A stretch of DNA of 64,000 nt from Leptospira sp. WS60.C2 (lineage in GTDB: Bacteria > Spirochaetota > Leptospiria > Leptospirales > Leptospiraceae). The translations under genes and the position numbers were made by a program. The stretch covers positions 930,001-994,000 of the forward strand of contig NZ_CP162133.1 of assembly GCF_040833955.1 (NCBI RefSeq), given 5' to 3'. Numbering within the stretch: position 1 is the first letter of the stretch; every line of letters begins with the position of its first letter. Below, one piece after another: positions 1 through 9,532 of the stretch. The notes under the pieces were generated by a model. That model ran no database searches and had not been told where the DNA came from. It saw nothing but the letters and a program-made list of their open reading frames with translations.

Positions 1-105
1 TCTGAATCCTTTGAAAAGGTAATTCCCAATCGATTTTTCTGGGTCTTTTTTAAGATCCTCTGCGATTTTATCGATTTGTCCTGGGCCTACTTTTTGTGGT
101 TCCAT
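1..105 (-). CDS. Partial CDS, N-terminal 35 residues of an unrecognised protein
   Basis: An open frame starts at an ATG at 105 (minus strand) and runs off the left edge. The first residues read MEPQKVGPGQIDKIAEDLKK. A Shine-Dalgarno-like AGGAAAAAG lies about 6 bases upstream of the ATG. The fragment is charged and soluble, with no signal peptide. I do not recognise the family; only the start can be supported. It lies downstream of the iron-sulfur gene on the same strand, separated by about 170 bases. Confidence 0.5.
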   Translation of the reverse strand, partial: MEPQKVGPGQIDKIAEDLKKDPEKSIGNYLFKGFR

Positions 106-279
106 AGCTTTCTTTTTCCTTTAAGTTTAATTTATATTTTTTTTGACGAAGGGAAATCCCTTGCCCTAACAAGAGTATCTCTCTTCTTTTCGAAAAATTC
201 AAGATATTTTTTTCATCGAATAACAAATTTTTGATGTTTTGCGAAGTTATTTTCTCAAACATTTGATAGGCGATCGTTC

Positions 280-954
280 TTATTTTATCAATTTAATTTG
301 AATTGCTTTTGGGAAACTTGGGCAAGTTTCTACACAAAGTCCACATCCCGTACACGTCGTTCCAGAAAAAACTGGCAAATTTCCCTTAAATTTCACCGTT
401 TTTTCAATAGGGCAGGTAACAAAACAAGCATTACAGGTTGATTCACCTGTTTTTTCATTGATACAAAATTCTTTGATTAACTTCGCCTTACCAAACTTTG
501 GTGTATTTTCGGACACTTCGTACGGTAGTAGGGCTTGCTCGGGACAAGCATTGATACATGGCCAGTCCGAGCATAGATGACAGGCTTTGGCGTTGGGATC
601 AAAATGAGGATAGTTTTTTTCCCCGTTGTTTACTGTAACAGGGAATAAGACGGCGTAAGGGCAGGCAAAAATACATTCGTTACATCCCGTACACAAAGAA
701 AAAAAATCGTTTGCGGCGCCAGGAGGCAAGGAAAGAGTCTGGAACATTTTTGTTTTCCGTTTCCGAACAGGAGTCGGTTTCTCTTTCGATTGTTTAGAAG
801 CAGGTGATGGTTTCTTTTTTCTTTTGGGTTTCAGATTTGGGTCTGTTTCTTCCTGCCAAACTTCTTTGATGGCCTCGGAAATTTCTTCCGCTTTGGTAAA
901 GGTAAATTGGAAAACGGATTTAAATCCTTCGCGAAACAGGTCCTTACGTTTCAT
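280..954 (-). CDS. 4Fe-4S ferredoxin-type protein (NapF/NapG-like)
   Basis: 224 residues. After a lysine/proline-rich linker (about residues 40-70) come four cysteine clusters: CTGCNECIFACP, CHLCSDWPCINACP, CNACFVTCP and CTGCGLCVETCP. This is the pattern of a protein carrying several 4Fe-4S clusters, as in the MauM/NapG/NapF ferredoxin families, so it probably carries electrons in the cytoplasm or at the inner face of the membrane. No Tat or Sec signal is seen at the N-terminus. The ATG at 954 directly abuts the murA stop (TAA at 957-955), so the two are probably co-transcribed. No nitrate reductase genes are near, so the redox partner is unknown. The family call is firm; the role is not. Confidence 0.85.
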   Translation of the reverse strand: MKRKDLFREGFKSVFQFTFTKAEEISEAIKEVWQEETDPNLKPKRKKKPSPASKQSKEKPTPVRKRKTKMFQTLSLPPGAANDFFSLCTGCNECIFACPYAVLFPVTVNNGEKNYPHFDPNAKACHLCSDWPCINACPEQALLPYEVSENTPKFGKAKLIKEFCINEKTGESTCNACFVTCPIEKTVKFKGNLPVFSGTTCTGCGLCVETCPSFPKAIQIKLIK

Positions 955-2259
955 TTAGCTGGGAATTCGTTCGATTTGAGCCCCAAGTGACCGTAACCTT
1001 GTATCAATGGACTCAAAACCTCTGTCTATTTGAACAATATTATGGATTTCACTTTGTCCTTCTGCGCAAAGGGCTGCGATGATCATTGCCATTCCAGCTC
1101 GTATATCAGGGCTTGCCACTCGTTGGCCATAAAGACGATTGGCTCCAATCACGATCGCACGATGTGGGTCACACAGAATGATTTGGGCGCCCATTGCAAT
1201 GATATGATCCACAAAGAAAAGCCGGGATTCAAAAAGTTTTTCATGGATAAGAACTGTCCCTTTGCATTGCGTTGCGGTAACAAGAGCAACAGATGTCATG
1301 TCAGCAGGAAACCCTGGCCACGGAGCATCATCGATTTTAGGAGTGGCACCATGGTAATCGGGTATAATTTCCATTTTTTGGTCTGAAGGAACAAGGATCC
1401 CAGTTTCTGTGGGTCTTACTTCAATGCCGAGTCTTGAATAAACCATTCGGATCATACGAATGTCTTCCAGGTTTACGTCCGTGATATGGATTTCTCCTCC
1501 TGTCACAGCGGCAAGGCTGATGAAAGAACCCACTTCCAAATAATCAGAGCCTATCCGGTGTTTTAAGCCACCCTCTGGTGATTTGAGAGAAGTAACACCT
1601 GTGATGGTTAGGTGGTTTGTGCCAATGCCTTCCATTTTGGCTCCCGCAGCGACTAAAAAGCGACAAAGTCCTTGGACATGTGGTTCGGACGCAGCATTGC
1701 GAATGATGGTGGTTCCTTCGGCAAAAACAGCGGCCATCACAGCATTTTCTGTAGCAGTGACAGAGGCTTCATCGAGAAGGATGTCTTTACCAAACAGACG
1801 GTCAGCTGTGATCATATAGCCATCAGGGAAAACTTCAATTTTGGCACCTAGTGCTTCGAGGGCGAGAAGGTGTGTGTCCATCCGCCTGCGTCCTATTTTG
1901 TCTCCACCTGGTTTCGGTAAAAAGACACGGCCAGTCCGTGCTAAGATGGGGCCTGCGAGTGTGACAGCCCCTCGGAGTTGGGAACAAAGTTCATACGGTA
2001 AATCCGATTTCACTGGATTTTTTTTCTGAAAGAGATAGGATCCTTTGGTATCGAGGGACGTGATTTCCACACCGATATGGCGAAGGACGTCCATTAGTTT
2101 GTGGACATCGGCAATTTCGGGAAGGTTTTCTAAAATGACATCACCTTCCCACAAGAGCAAAGCTCCTAGGAGCGGAAGGGCTTCGTTTTTATTTCCTTGG
2201 GGAACTATTGTCCCGTGGAGTGGATTTTTGCCGATAATTTTAAAGTAGGAAGAGCTCAC
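955..2259 (-). CDS. murA: UDP-N-acetylglucosamine 1-carboxyvinyltransferase (MurA) with Asp at the catalytic Cys position
   Basis: MurA/EPSP-synthase fold enzyme of peptidoglycan synthesis; it transfers enolpyruvate from PEP to UDP-GlcNAc in the cytoplasm. Visible hallmarks are the N-terminal [15 protein letters not shown] (equivalent of the conserved Lys22 region), [16 protein letters not shown], and PGFPADMTS with the conserved catalytic Asp. The active-site loop reads [16 protein letters not shown]. The usual PGGC has become PGGD, the Cys115-to-Asp form known from naturally fosfomycin-resistant MurA enzymes. The open frame reaches a GTG at 2277, but only GTG 2259 has an SD-like GGAAG six bases upstream and gives a MurA-like N-terminus ([16 protein letters not shown]). 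It sits divergently from the PilZ-like gene and upstream of the ferredoxin gene. Confidence 0.93.
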   Translation of the reverse strand: MSSSYFKIIGKNPLHGTIVPQGNKNEALPLLGALLLWEGDVILENLPEIADVHKLMDVLRHIGVEITSLDTKGSYLFQKKNPVKSDLPYELCSQLRGAVTLAGPILARTGRVFLPKPGGDKIGRRRMDTHLLALEALGAKIEVFPDGYMITADRLFGKDILLDEASVTATENAVMAAVFAEGTTIIRNAASEPHVQGLCRFLVAAGAKMEGIGTNHLTITGVTSLKSPEGGLKHRIGSDYLEVGSFISLAAVTGGEIHITDVNLEDIRMIRMVYSRLGIEVRPTETGILVPSDQKMEIIPDYHGATPKIDDAPWPGFPADMTSVALVTATQCKGTVLIHEKLFESRLFFVDHIIAMGAQIILCDPHRAIVIGANRLYGQRVASPDIRAGMAMIIAALCAEGQSEIHNIVQIDRGFESIDTRLRSLGAQIERIPS

Positions 2260-2303
2260 CTTGCTTCCATTCAACACAACGGAGATATGAGGAAAAGTAA
2301 ATT

Positions 2304-3446
2304 ATGAATTTTATGGCACAAGTCGTTTGGATTTTTCCAAAATTTGAAACAATCTATCTTTTCTACATTTTCCTCATGGGTGTAGCCGCCTTCATTTACG
2401 TCAAAGTGATGAATTATTTGCATCATAAGCAAGCAAGTGTAGTCAACCATTGGGTCGAATTCCAACGGTATGCCAATGCTAGAAAATGCAACCAAGTGGA
2501 ACTCAATATCCTTCGTGATTTTTATGATCATTTAAACGAAGAAGAAAGAGAAGTGTATCTCCTTCCAGAGAATCGAAATAAATTAAAAAATGCTTTGTAT
2601 CGTTATTTCCTAAAATCAAATGCCAATACTACAGAAAAAGAAGTGAATCTGTTTGATAAACTCTTTCGGTCTGGAGTGGAATTTAAAAAAGAAATTTTAT
2701 CTCTCAATGATTTGGCCGTTGGGGAAGTGGCAGCTCTTGAAGCCGATGGTAGGGAAGAGCTTACATATGTGATGCAAAAAACTTCGGATGAATTGTTGTT
2801 ATCTATGAAAGGGCTATCCAAAGACTTACTGGTTCCTGGGAAAGAAGCGAAACTATATGTGTTTCGACCAAGTAGCGGTGGTTACCTTTTGGATGGTAAA
2901 GTCGTACGGATCAATGATAGCGGTCTCATTTTCCATTTTAATGGAAAAATCGAACGAAAAGGTGAGTCTCACCTGATGCTCATGGATCGAATGTCGATTA
3001 CGATTTCTCCTTGGCCACCTCCTGAAGAACGAAAAGATTTGGAATTGGATAAAAATAAATTGTTACTCAGCGAAGAAAACATTGATAAGCAATTGGAAGT
3101 TCTAAAACGAATTGCCAAAGACCAAAAAGAAAATAACGAGAAAAAATTCGAAATCAAAGAAACAGCAAAACCATTCATTACTCTTTCAGAACGTTTGTCG
3201 GACAGAGGGATTGTGTTTACATTTCCCACAGGGATCTCTTCGGAGATTTGGAAACACCAAGACCTATGGGAAGTTAGTTTTAGTTTTGAGAGAGGCCCTA
3301 CCTTTCACATCCGAGCCAAGATGATGCCCACCAAACAAAAGTCAGATTTATATCTTTTGCGTTTTGTGGATGCTGACGAAGCAGTGCGGAAATCTTTGTA
3401 TGAAGAAATCCGCAAACGTGGCGGAGTGAGAGAGGTATTAACGTAA
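2304..3446 (+). CDS. Membrane-anchored PilZ-like (c-di-GMP receptor-type) protein
   Basis: 380 residues, with one N-terminal membrane segment (about residues 14-36) and a soluble body. Around residues 130-250 there is a YcgR-like beta domain (VVRINDSGLIFHFNG). The last ~95 residues resemble a PilZ core: LSERLSDRGIVFTF, then RFVDADEAVRKSLYEEI. An intact RxxxR switch motif is not evident before the second core, so c-di-GMP binding is uncertain. If it binds, it would link the second messenger to an envelope or motility process. ATG at 2304 has AGGAAAAG upstream. It is divergent from murA and convergent with the GH3 gene. Another reading is a leptospiral conserved membrane protein with only PilZ-like topology. 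Confidence 0.55.
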   Translation: MNFMAQVVWIFPKFETIYLFYIFLMGVAAFIYVKVMNYLHHKQASVVNHWVEFQRYANARKCNQVELNILRDFYDHLNEEEREVYLLPENRNKLKNALYRYFLKSNANTTEKEVNLFDKLFRSGVEFKKEILSLNDLAVGEVAALEADGREELTYVMQKTSDELLLSMKGLSKDLLVPGKEAKLYVFRPSSGGYLLDGKVVRINDSGLIFHFNGKIERKGESHLMLMDRMSITISPWPPPEERKDLELDKNKLLLSEENIDKQLEVLKRIAKDQKENNEKKFEIKETAKPFITLSERLSDRGIVFTFPTGISSEIWKHQDLWEVSFSFERGPTFHIRAKMMPTKQKSDLYLLRFVDADEAVRKSLYEEIRKRGGVREVLT

Positions 3447-3457
3447 GATCCGTTATG

Positions 3458-5224
3458 TTATAAACTCTCCGGGAAGGCACCTTTTGAAGGTGTCTTTTCT
3501 TCTTTCGACAATAATATCAAATCCACTTTTGGAACTTCTTTTCCCGAAGTGAGTTTCACTCCCATCGCTTCCCAAGAGCCAGCTGTTAATGAAAACGATA
3601 AAAGATATTCTACGTTTGATTGTTCAGGTAATTGAATGAATGGAGTTCCACCGTGCATCACAAGGAATCGTTTGTTTGGATATTTCTTCGCAAAGGAAAC
3701 AACTGTTCGAATTTCTGGTTCCGAAGTGGAATCAAATAAAAATGTAGTGTAGTTCTTTTGTTTGGCAAAACTAGGAAATGATTTTTGTGAAACTGTTAGG
3801 ATTTTTTTCGTTTTTAAAAATTCTCTGAGTTTTATGCCTTTCACAAACGATACAGTTTGTTCGGGGAGGATGTTTTTTGTGGAAATTGTTTTCGGATACG
3901 CCCGAATGGAATCCTCATTGATTTCTTTTGCAAAGAATTGTGACTCACTTAGTTTTGAATATCGATCCTTCCTTTCTTTTTCCCATTCCGCTAAGAACTC
4001 TTTCTGTTTTTGGTTCTCCTCGTAGACCTTAGGAAGAATGGAATTTTGATCATAGATTCCAAGTTCTAGTTTTTTCTGAATTTGTTTTTGAACGGCCTTT
4101 TTTAGTACATCGTGTTCTTTTCCTTCTTTGTCAACGAAACGAAACTCACCTTTTTTATAAGCATCCATGAGTTGGGCTTTGAATTTTTTAGCCGTTTCCC
4201 CCCAGCTGGTAAGAAGAACAATGTTGGCGCCAGCAAGGATCGTGAGAACACCAGGTCGATCTTTTTCATAGTTTTTAGAGATGGCATGCATTTCCATTGC
4301 ATCGGTGATAATGATTCCATCAAACTGTAAAGATTTTCGTAATACATCTGTTAGAATCGTTTTTGAGAGAGTTGCTGGAAAATTTGGATCAATTTTTGGG
4401 TATACGATGTGGGCCGACATCACTGCCTCTGCGCCACCCAAAATGGATTGTTTAAATGGAACAAGTTCCAATCGTTCCAATTCTTCCAAACTTTTATTGA
4501 TGATGGGTAAACCCAAATGGCTATCGACGGTGGTGTCTCCATGCCCTGGAAAATGTTTGATGACTGGTAAGGAACCACCAGCTCTAGCTCCTTTTTCATA
4601 AGCAACCGCAACTTCCGAAACTCGATTGACATCGGATCCGAACGAACGAGTGTTAATGACTGGGTTTAATGGATTATTATTAATATCTAAAACAGGAGCG
4701 AATAAAAAATTCAAACCTAAACTTCTAAGTTCATAAGAGGTGACAAAACCTACAATCTCTCCCCATTCCTTTTTACCAGTTTGTCCTACAGCCATTGCCC
4801 CCGGGTAGTGCGTGATTCCATCTTGGACACGAAAAACACGACCTCCTTCTTGGTCTGTAGATATGAGGAATGGTTGGAGTCCATTGTCCTTCGCAGCTCG
4901 TTGTAAGTGTTCGGTAAGAGACAGGATCTCTTCTTTTTTGCCTAAGTTTTTTCCGAATAAAATGATGCCACCAGGTTTGGTTTGTTTGATTTCATCCAAA
5001 GCAATTTGGTCTACCGTTTTAGACGGAATTGCGATATGGATGGTTTGCCCGACAAGTTCTTCCTCGGACATGGCATTTGTGATCGACCATGCTTTTTCTT
5101 CTAACCATCGTTTTCTTTCGTTCGCAGTGAGTTCTGTGAGGTAAAAACCAAAACAATAAGAAGATCCAAAAAATCCAAACAATAGGAAAAGGGAAAAGGT
5201 TGTGCGTAAGAGAACTTGGTTCAT
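3458..5224 (-). CDS. Glycoside hydrolase family 3, beta-N-acetylhexosaminidase-like (NagZ type), exported
   Basis: 588 residues with an N-terminal Sec-type signal (hydrophobic, about residues 7-24). The GH3 barrel is clear: STDQEGGRVFR around residue 124, KHFPGHGDT at 223-231 (the NagZ His-loop motif), and GIIITDAMEMHA with the predicted nucleophile Asp308. NagZ-type enzymes remove GlcNAc from muropeptides. The ~230 extra C-terminal residues after the barrel resemble the added domain of periplasmic or lipid-anchored GH3 members. Because it is exported, a role in peptidoglycan turnover outside the cytoplasm is inferred. SD is weak. The gene is convergent with the PilZ-like gene (11-base gap) and divergent from the DUF3095 gene. 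Confidence 0.85.
   Translation of the reverse strand: MNQVLLRTTFSLFLLFGFFGSSYCFGFYLTELTANERKRWLEEKAWSITNAMSEEELVGQTIHIAIPSKTVDQIALDEIKQTKPGGIILFGKNLGKKEEILSLTEHLQRAAKDNGLQPFLISTDQEGGRVFRVQDGITHYPGAMAVGQTGKKEWGEIVGFVTSYELRSLGLNFLFAPVLDINNNPLNPVINTRSFGSDVNRVSEVAVAYEKGARAGGSLPVIKHFPGHGDTTVDSHLGLPIINKSLEELERLELVPFKQSILGGAEAVMSAHIVYPKIDPNFPATLSKTILTDVLRKSLQFDGIIITDAMEMHAISKNYEKDRPGVLTILAGANIVLLTSWGETAKKFKAQLMDAYKKGEFRFVDKEGKEHDVLKKAVQKQIQKKLELGIYDQNSILPKVYEENQKQKEFLAEWEKERKDRYSKLSESQFFAKEINEDSIRAYPKTISTKNILPEQTVSFVKGIKLREFLKTKKILTVSQKSFPSFAKQKNYTTFLFDSTSEPEIRTVVSFAKKYPNKRFLVMHGGTPFIQLPEQSNVEYLLSFSLTAGSWEAMGVKLTSGKEVPKVDLILLSKEEKTPSKGAFPESL
3474..3496 (+). terminator. Intrinsic terminator-like hairpin inside the 3' end of the convergent gene
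   Basis: AAGGCACCTT (3474-3483), a 3-base loop, then AAGGTGTCTT (3487-3496) form a 10-bp stem with one G-T pair, followed by TTCTTCTTTC. It sits 28 bases past the stop of the PilZ-like gene and would terminate that transcript. The same bases encode the C-terminal residues of the convergent GH3 protein. Confidence 0.55.
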
Positions 5225-5315
5225 AGAGAATGATTATAGGATTTAAGAAGCGCTTTTCTAAGACAACTACGAAAAATCTCTTACATCCCTTGGATTTTCC
5301 GAGTCTGAGTTTCTA

Positions 5316-6485
5316 GTGGACGATTTTTATAAAAATATAAAGCCCAATTCTCAATTTCAAAATATCTTTGTAGGATCTTCTGTATCCAAAGTACCAGACG
5401 ACTGGTTTGTGCTCATTACCGATATTGTTGGATCCACAAAGGCAATCGAAGAGGGAAGGTATAAAGATGTCAATACAGCTGGTGGGTTAACCGCGATTGC
5501 TGTTGCTAATGTGTATGGGCACATGGACTTTCCATTTGTGTTTGGTGGTGATGGGGTTACGTTTTTATTGCCGATCAACTTGCTCTTTCCCATTCGGTCT
5601 GCGATTGCTGATACCATCTCTCAAGTTCGATTAGCATTTGATTTGGAAATGCGTGCAGGAATTGTTCCTGTCCAAGAATTGTATCGGGCTGGAACGGAGT
5701 TATTTTTAAGTAAGTTCAAAGCCTCCGATCATTACGTTCAATGTTCTCTCTTTGGAACCGCATTGCCCTTAGCGGAACAATGGATCAAAGAAGGAAAGGA
5801 TGAATCTTATTTGGTGCGTGAAAATGAAAAAATCATTCCAGCTGATTTCACTGGATTTACTTGTCGTTGGAAAGATGTTCCAAGTGAACGCGGGGAGATT
5901 GTATCTTTGATCGTCAAACCAAACAATTCCGATTTAGAAGTTTGTAAAAAAACCATTACCCGAGTTCTTGGCTTCATACGTTCTGAATATGGGGAAGAAA
6001 AAGACTACCATCCTTTGAGTTTAAACCAAATTGAATTGGATAATGGAGATCATTTACGGAAAGAAGCTGTCGCAAGGACAGGAAAACATTCTGGAATTCG
6101 TTTTCGCTTAACCTTATTACAAATTTGGATTGAAAGGACTTTGATGGCTTTTGCAATGAAGTGGAATTTACCTATCAAATCAGGTCATTATTCACTCAAC
6201 CGATTGAAAGAATACCAAGTGATGTCAGCTGACTTTCGAAAATACGATGGGACACTTAAGATGGTGATTGATGGTTCCACCAAACATCGGATGGCGCTAG
6301 AGACCTTCTTGCAAACGTTAGAAGGGGAAGGGTTATTACATTATGGGCTCTTTGTGTCGGATAGGTCACTTATGACCTGTGTTTTAAAAGTCGCATCTTC
6401 GGATGAAGTGCATTTTGTGGATGGAGCCGATGGCGGTTTTGCTATGGCCGCCAAGGTTTTAAAAGAAAAGTTAAAAGGAAAGTGA
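5316..6485 (+). CDS. DUF3095 family protein, class III cyclase-like
   Basis: 389 residues, cytoplasmic. The N-terminal part has a class III nucleotide cyclase-like signature, LITDIVGSTKAIEEGRY, and a second acidic loop, FVFGGDGVTFLLP, positioned like the two metal-binding Asp motifs. The remainder (to LKVASSDEVHFVDG) matches my memory of DUF3095, a family annotated as adenylate cyclase-like with no settled activity. The start is GTG at 5316; no in-frame ATG gives a better N-terminus. It is divergent from the GH3 gene, with 91 bases between. A second, canonical class III cyclase is present at 49641-51497. Confidence 0.75.
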   Translation: MDDFYKNIKPNSQFQNIFVGSSVSKVPDDWFVLITDIVGSTKAIEEGRYKDVNTAGGLTAIAVANVYGHMDFPFVFGGDGVTFLLPINLLFPIRSAIADTISQVRLAFDLEMRAGIVPVQELYRAGTELFLSKFKASDHYVQCSLFGTALPLAEQWIKEGKDESYLVRENEKIIPADFTGFTCRWKDVPSERGEIVSLIVKPNNSDLEVCKKTITRVLGFIRSEYGEEKDYHPLSLNQIELDNGDHLRKEAVARTGKHSGIRFRLTLLQIWIERTLMAFAMKWNLPIKSGHYSLNRLKEYQVMSADFRKYDGTLKMVIDGSTKHRMALETFLQTLEGEGLLHYGLFVSDRSLMTCVLKVASSDEVHFVDGADGGFAMAAKVLKEKLKGK

Positions 6486-6498
6486 AGTGGGGGAAATC

Positions 6499-6523
6499 AA
6501 AAAAGAAACCGAAGGAATCGGTT
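6499..6523 (-). terminator. Intrinsic terminator for the DUF1554 lipoprotein gene
   Basis: On the minus strand AACCGA, a 5-base loop and TCGGTT form a 6-bp stem, followed by TCTTTTTTG. It lies 43 bases after the minus-strand stop at 6566 and just past the end of the convergent DUF3095 gene. Confidence 0.6.
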
Positions 6524-6565
6524 ATCGTTTGCAACTTTCTTAATGATTTTAGTGATACTTTCTCT

Positions 6566-9328
6566 TTATTCTTCCACACAAATCAACTTCTTTTGCAAAT
6601 CACACCTTCTATCTGCAGAAGCAATTGAGCCTAAACCATTTCTAACCCAAATCTCTCCATAGAAAAATGTGGATGCATTTGTCGTACAGGTTTCATATGT
6701 AAACCCATGGCAATTGTGCCGATACCCTAACGTGCCATCATTACATGCGGTCATGTCAGGAGTCATAGTTTGTGTGGCTGGACTCAGCGTATCTGTCATT
6801 CCAGTCCAAAACTCATCAGATGCCGTGGTTGAAAAATCGTTTGTCATGGATGTTTGGTTGAACCTGGCCGAAGCATCAGTGATAAATAATCGAGTGTGTT
6901 CATCACTACACTGATTGTAAGAAGAACTCGTGCATCGGTAATAGTTTCTGCTTGGAAGTAGTACCCAATTGACTCCACCTGCAACACGAGCATTTGCAAT
7001 GGATACATCACCAACACTATCACTGACGATGAGTGCTTTAAAGTTTCCAGATACTCCACTAGGTTTATTGTTATTACAGTTTGAATCGGCTGCCAATACT
7101 CCTGCTGCTGTCATTTCTCCTTTAAAGGTTAAGGCTGTGGCAAAAACTTTTTTAGCGCTTGGCTCATCATCTTCGTTGGTAATCGAATGATCGCCTGGGC
7201 TCGTCGCATTTTGATAATTGGTATCTGTGTTTGCGACCATTGCGAGTTGGATTTCAAACGGTTGGTTTCCGTCAGCAAACGAATCATCAAGACCAGTGAC
7301 TGTGAAAGTTTGTTTCTTTAGCGAACTTGCACAACCTGAATCTGAAGCATTTCCTGGTTCAACCTGACTTCCAACAGGAAACGTAATTTGTGCAGAAGAT
7401 AAGGTCCCACATTCCCCCGAAGCAGCAGTGCCCGCCGAATATGATTTACAGCTAATGTTGATAATCACTGGCTGTGTTGGGTTATTGCCCCCCAAACAAA
7501 CGGAAATAGTTGCCGTATTCGTTGTTCCTTCTCTTGTGTTTCCTACATGAGATATATAAAATGATTTTTCATCATCAGTTGTAGCGGCATATACATCGAT
7601 GGGATTATAAACCAATCCTCCTGTAGATTCAAAAGTGTTAACAGTCCAATTTTGTGTTAGGTCAACATCACTGTCATCGACGTGAGTTAATACAGCTTGA
7701 TTTGAACCACCAGATTCCATAAAATTATAGTTAGATGTCGATACAGTTACGTTTGCCGGTACTGTTCCTTCGGTTGTGTCTGAGCTGGAAAGTCCAATTG
7801 TTACATCAGATGCTGGAGCAGATTGGGAAATGATCCATATGTTAGTCGAACCACCTTCTGTGGCAGATAATCTGTTTCCTGATGTTCCTAGAGGTGAACC
7901 AGAAAAATTACAAGGTTGGAGAAGGTGACTTCCGTCATTATCACAAGAACGAACAGTGAAAGTAGGTTCTGATACTGTTGAATTATAAGTGGTGTCCGTG
8001 GAAGAAGCGACAAATGAAACAGTGTAATCCACATTACCAGTGTTTGCTGAATCAGTTTTTCCTTCTACTTCGAATGTTTGATATGCGTTCCAATTGCTTG
8101 GAGTAAAGGTGAGAGTCGGTGTTAAAATGTTACATTTGTTTCCGCAATTAGAAGAAAAGGTAAGTGTCACATTGTTTGTGGGTCTTGTTCGCAATTTGAT
8201 TTGGAAATTGGAATATTTTGAGCCAAATTGGTTATTTTCATCTGTTGCGAAGCGAGAGATTGCTCCTCCAGAAGAGCCCGTTGTTCCTGTTGTGAGATCA
8301 AATCTTTGGTAAGCGTAACCAGGAACACTTTGGTCTCTGTTATAAACGACGACGTTTCTTGGTTTGATCCCATTATATTCAGAATCAGTGCTACTTGTGT
8401 TTGCGACTTCAACTGTATATACTTTGATCCCATCAATTTCAAGATCATCGATTGAGGTGATAGTAACCTGTTGAGGAGTATTAAAATTCGCAGGTGTGAA
8501 GGTTAAGGTTTTTGGATTTGCCGTTCCTTCTCTATTACTCGCATTCGTCGCATCATACACTTCGTTAATCGGGATCGTTACATTGGCACTTGGTGCTGTA
8601 CGTAATACCACTTGGAACGAGGCGTTGGTAGCAGTTGCAGAAGGACCTGGTTCTTCCATCACACGCGAAATGTTCGAAACTCGAACTCCAGATCCTTCAT
8701 CATCATCTAGAGAGACTGTAATGTCACAGGCATCTTTTCCTGCATATGTTCCTGAAACTTCCTCGCCACTACCATTTTTTTGAACCATTGTACCAAGGCG
8801 AACCGTCATCGGTTCCACCTTTATGCTTCTATCGGCATCTTGAACCGCAGTGAATGTGAAACACTGTCTCTCTGAAACTCCATTTCCAGTGAATGTGAGT
8901 TTTGCCGGAATGGCAACATCAGGTGCAGGATAGGTTTTCAAAGTTGAAATTCTTGCTCCATACAGACTGTTAATCGATACAGGAATTTCAATGCTACCAC
9001 TGAACGGAACATTGGGATAGATACATGTTTGAAAGGATCGATATCCCCAGGCAGTGCCACCATCTGTGTCAACGTCAGATAATCCATTTTCAGAACCAGT
9101 GCTGAATGTGGAGTTGACATCTCCATCTTCCGAAAGCGAGATCATTTGTGTTGAAATGGTAACATCAGAGGAACAACTCGTTGTTACATTTCCAAATGCT
9201 CGATCAAATCGTTCGCTAAGACCAAATAAAAACGTATCACCAGCAGACACTCTTCCAGAACATCCAAGGAAAAGAGATATTAAAACCTGCGCCAAAAAAA
9301 GGTGAATGAGTTTATTTTTGAAGTACAT
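6566..9328 (-). CDS. Large surface lipoprotein: tandem Calx-beta/Ig-like repeats plus C-terminal DUF1554 (lectin-like) domain
   Basis: 920 residues from ATG 9328, which has GGGAAA seven bases upstream; a TTG at 9364 extends the frame but lacks an SD. A signal peptide ends in a lipobox, ISLFLGC. The middle contains four or five repeats of about 100 residues that share LRTAPSANVTI / LRTRPTNNVTLTF, LTFTPANFNTPQQVTI / LTFTPSNWNAYQTFEV, and acidic DD turns, as in Calx-beta or Ig-like stacks. The last ~190 residues (from KKVFATALTFKGEMTAAG) are Cys-rich and end in RRCDLQKKLICVEE, the DUF1554 domain of Leptospira lipoproteins, whose fold resembles C-type lectins. It is probably displayed on the outer membrane, where adhesion or sugar binding is inferred only. 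Confidence 0.85.
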   Translation of the reverse strand: MYFKNKLIHLFLAQVLISLFLGCSGRVSAGDTFLFGLSERFDRAFGNVTTSCSSDVTISTQMISLSEDGDVNSTFSTGSENGLSDVDTDGGTAWGYRSFQTCIYPNVPFSGSIEIPVSINSLYGARISTLKTYPAPDVAIPAKLTFTGNGVSERQCFTFTAVQDADRSIKVEPMTVRLGTMVQKNGSGEEVSGTYAGKDACDITVSLDDDEGSGVRVSNISRVMEEPGPSATATNASFQVVLRTAPSANVTIPINEVYDATNASNREGTANPKTLTFTPANFNTPQQVTITSIDDLEIDGIKVYTVEVANTSSTDSEYNGIKPRNVVVYNRDQSVPGYAYQRFDLTTGTTGSSGGAISRFATDENNQFGSKYSNFQIKLRTRPTNNVTLTFSSNCGNKCNILTPTLTFTPSNWNAYQTFEVEGKTDSANTGNVDYTVSFVASSTDTTYNSTVSEPTFTVRSCDNDGSHLLQPCNFSGSPLGTSGNRLSATEGGSTNIWIISQSAPASDVTIGLSSSDTTEGTVPANVTVSTSNYNFMESGGSNQAVLTHVDDSDVDLTQNWTVNTFESTGGLVYNPIDVYAATTDDEKSFYISHVGNTREGTTNTATISVCLGGNNPTQPVIINISCKSYSAGTAASGECGTLSSAQITFPVGSQVEPGNASDSGCASSLKKQTFTVTGLDDSFADGNQPFEIQLAMVANTDTNYQNATSPGDHSITNEDDEPSAKKVFATALTFKGEMTAAGVLAADSNCNNNKPSGVSGNFKALIVSDSVGDVSIANARVAGGVNWVLLPSRNYYRCTSSSYNQCSDEHTRLFITDASARFNQTSMTNDFSTTASDEFWTGMTDTLSPATQTMTPDMTACNDGTLGYRHNCHGFTYETCTTNASTFFYGEIWVRNGLGSIASADRRCDLQKKLICVEE

Positions 9329-9434
9329 GCGAAATTTCCCAAGAAAAGATCTTTTTTCTATCAATCAACCAGATTAACTCATTTGATGGCAACGACATTC
9401 TGGTTTTTGCAGATAGAGTTTGAAACTTAAACTA

Positions 9435-9451
9435 ATATATGTTATATTATT
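9435..9451. promoter_or_regulatory. Perfect AT-rich palindrome in a divergent intergenic region
   Basis: TAATATA-TGT-TATATTA is a perfect 7-bp inverted repeat with a 3-base spacer. It lies between the divergent DUF1554 lipoprotein gene and the OmpA-type lipoprotein gene (9329-9665, 337 bases otherwise without a gene). The size and symmetry fit a dimeric repressor operator, but an AT-rich chance palindrome is possible. Confidence 0.35.
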
Positions 9452-9532
9452 TTTTAACAATGTTTATTATCTGTGAACGAAGGAAATTAATTATTGCGGA
9501 TGTTTACTAGGGATATACGGCAAGTTTGGATC

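Noticed and set aside
68..262. 64-residue open frame on the minus strand
   Set aside because: It overlaps the N-terminus of the partial gene at 1-105 in another frame, has no family pattern and looks like AT-rich background.
1030..1386. 118-residue plus-strand open frame inside murA
   Set aside because: It is antisense to conserved murA codons and has no recognisable domain.
9435..9460. AT-rich palindrome as a terminator
   Set aside because: The stem is all A-T apart from the loop and too weak; it lies between divergent genes, where a terminator is not expected.
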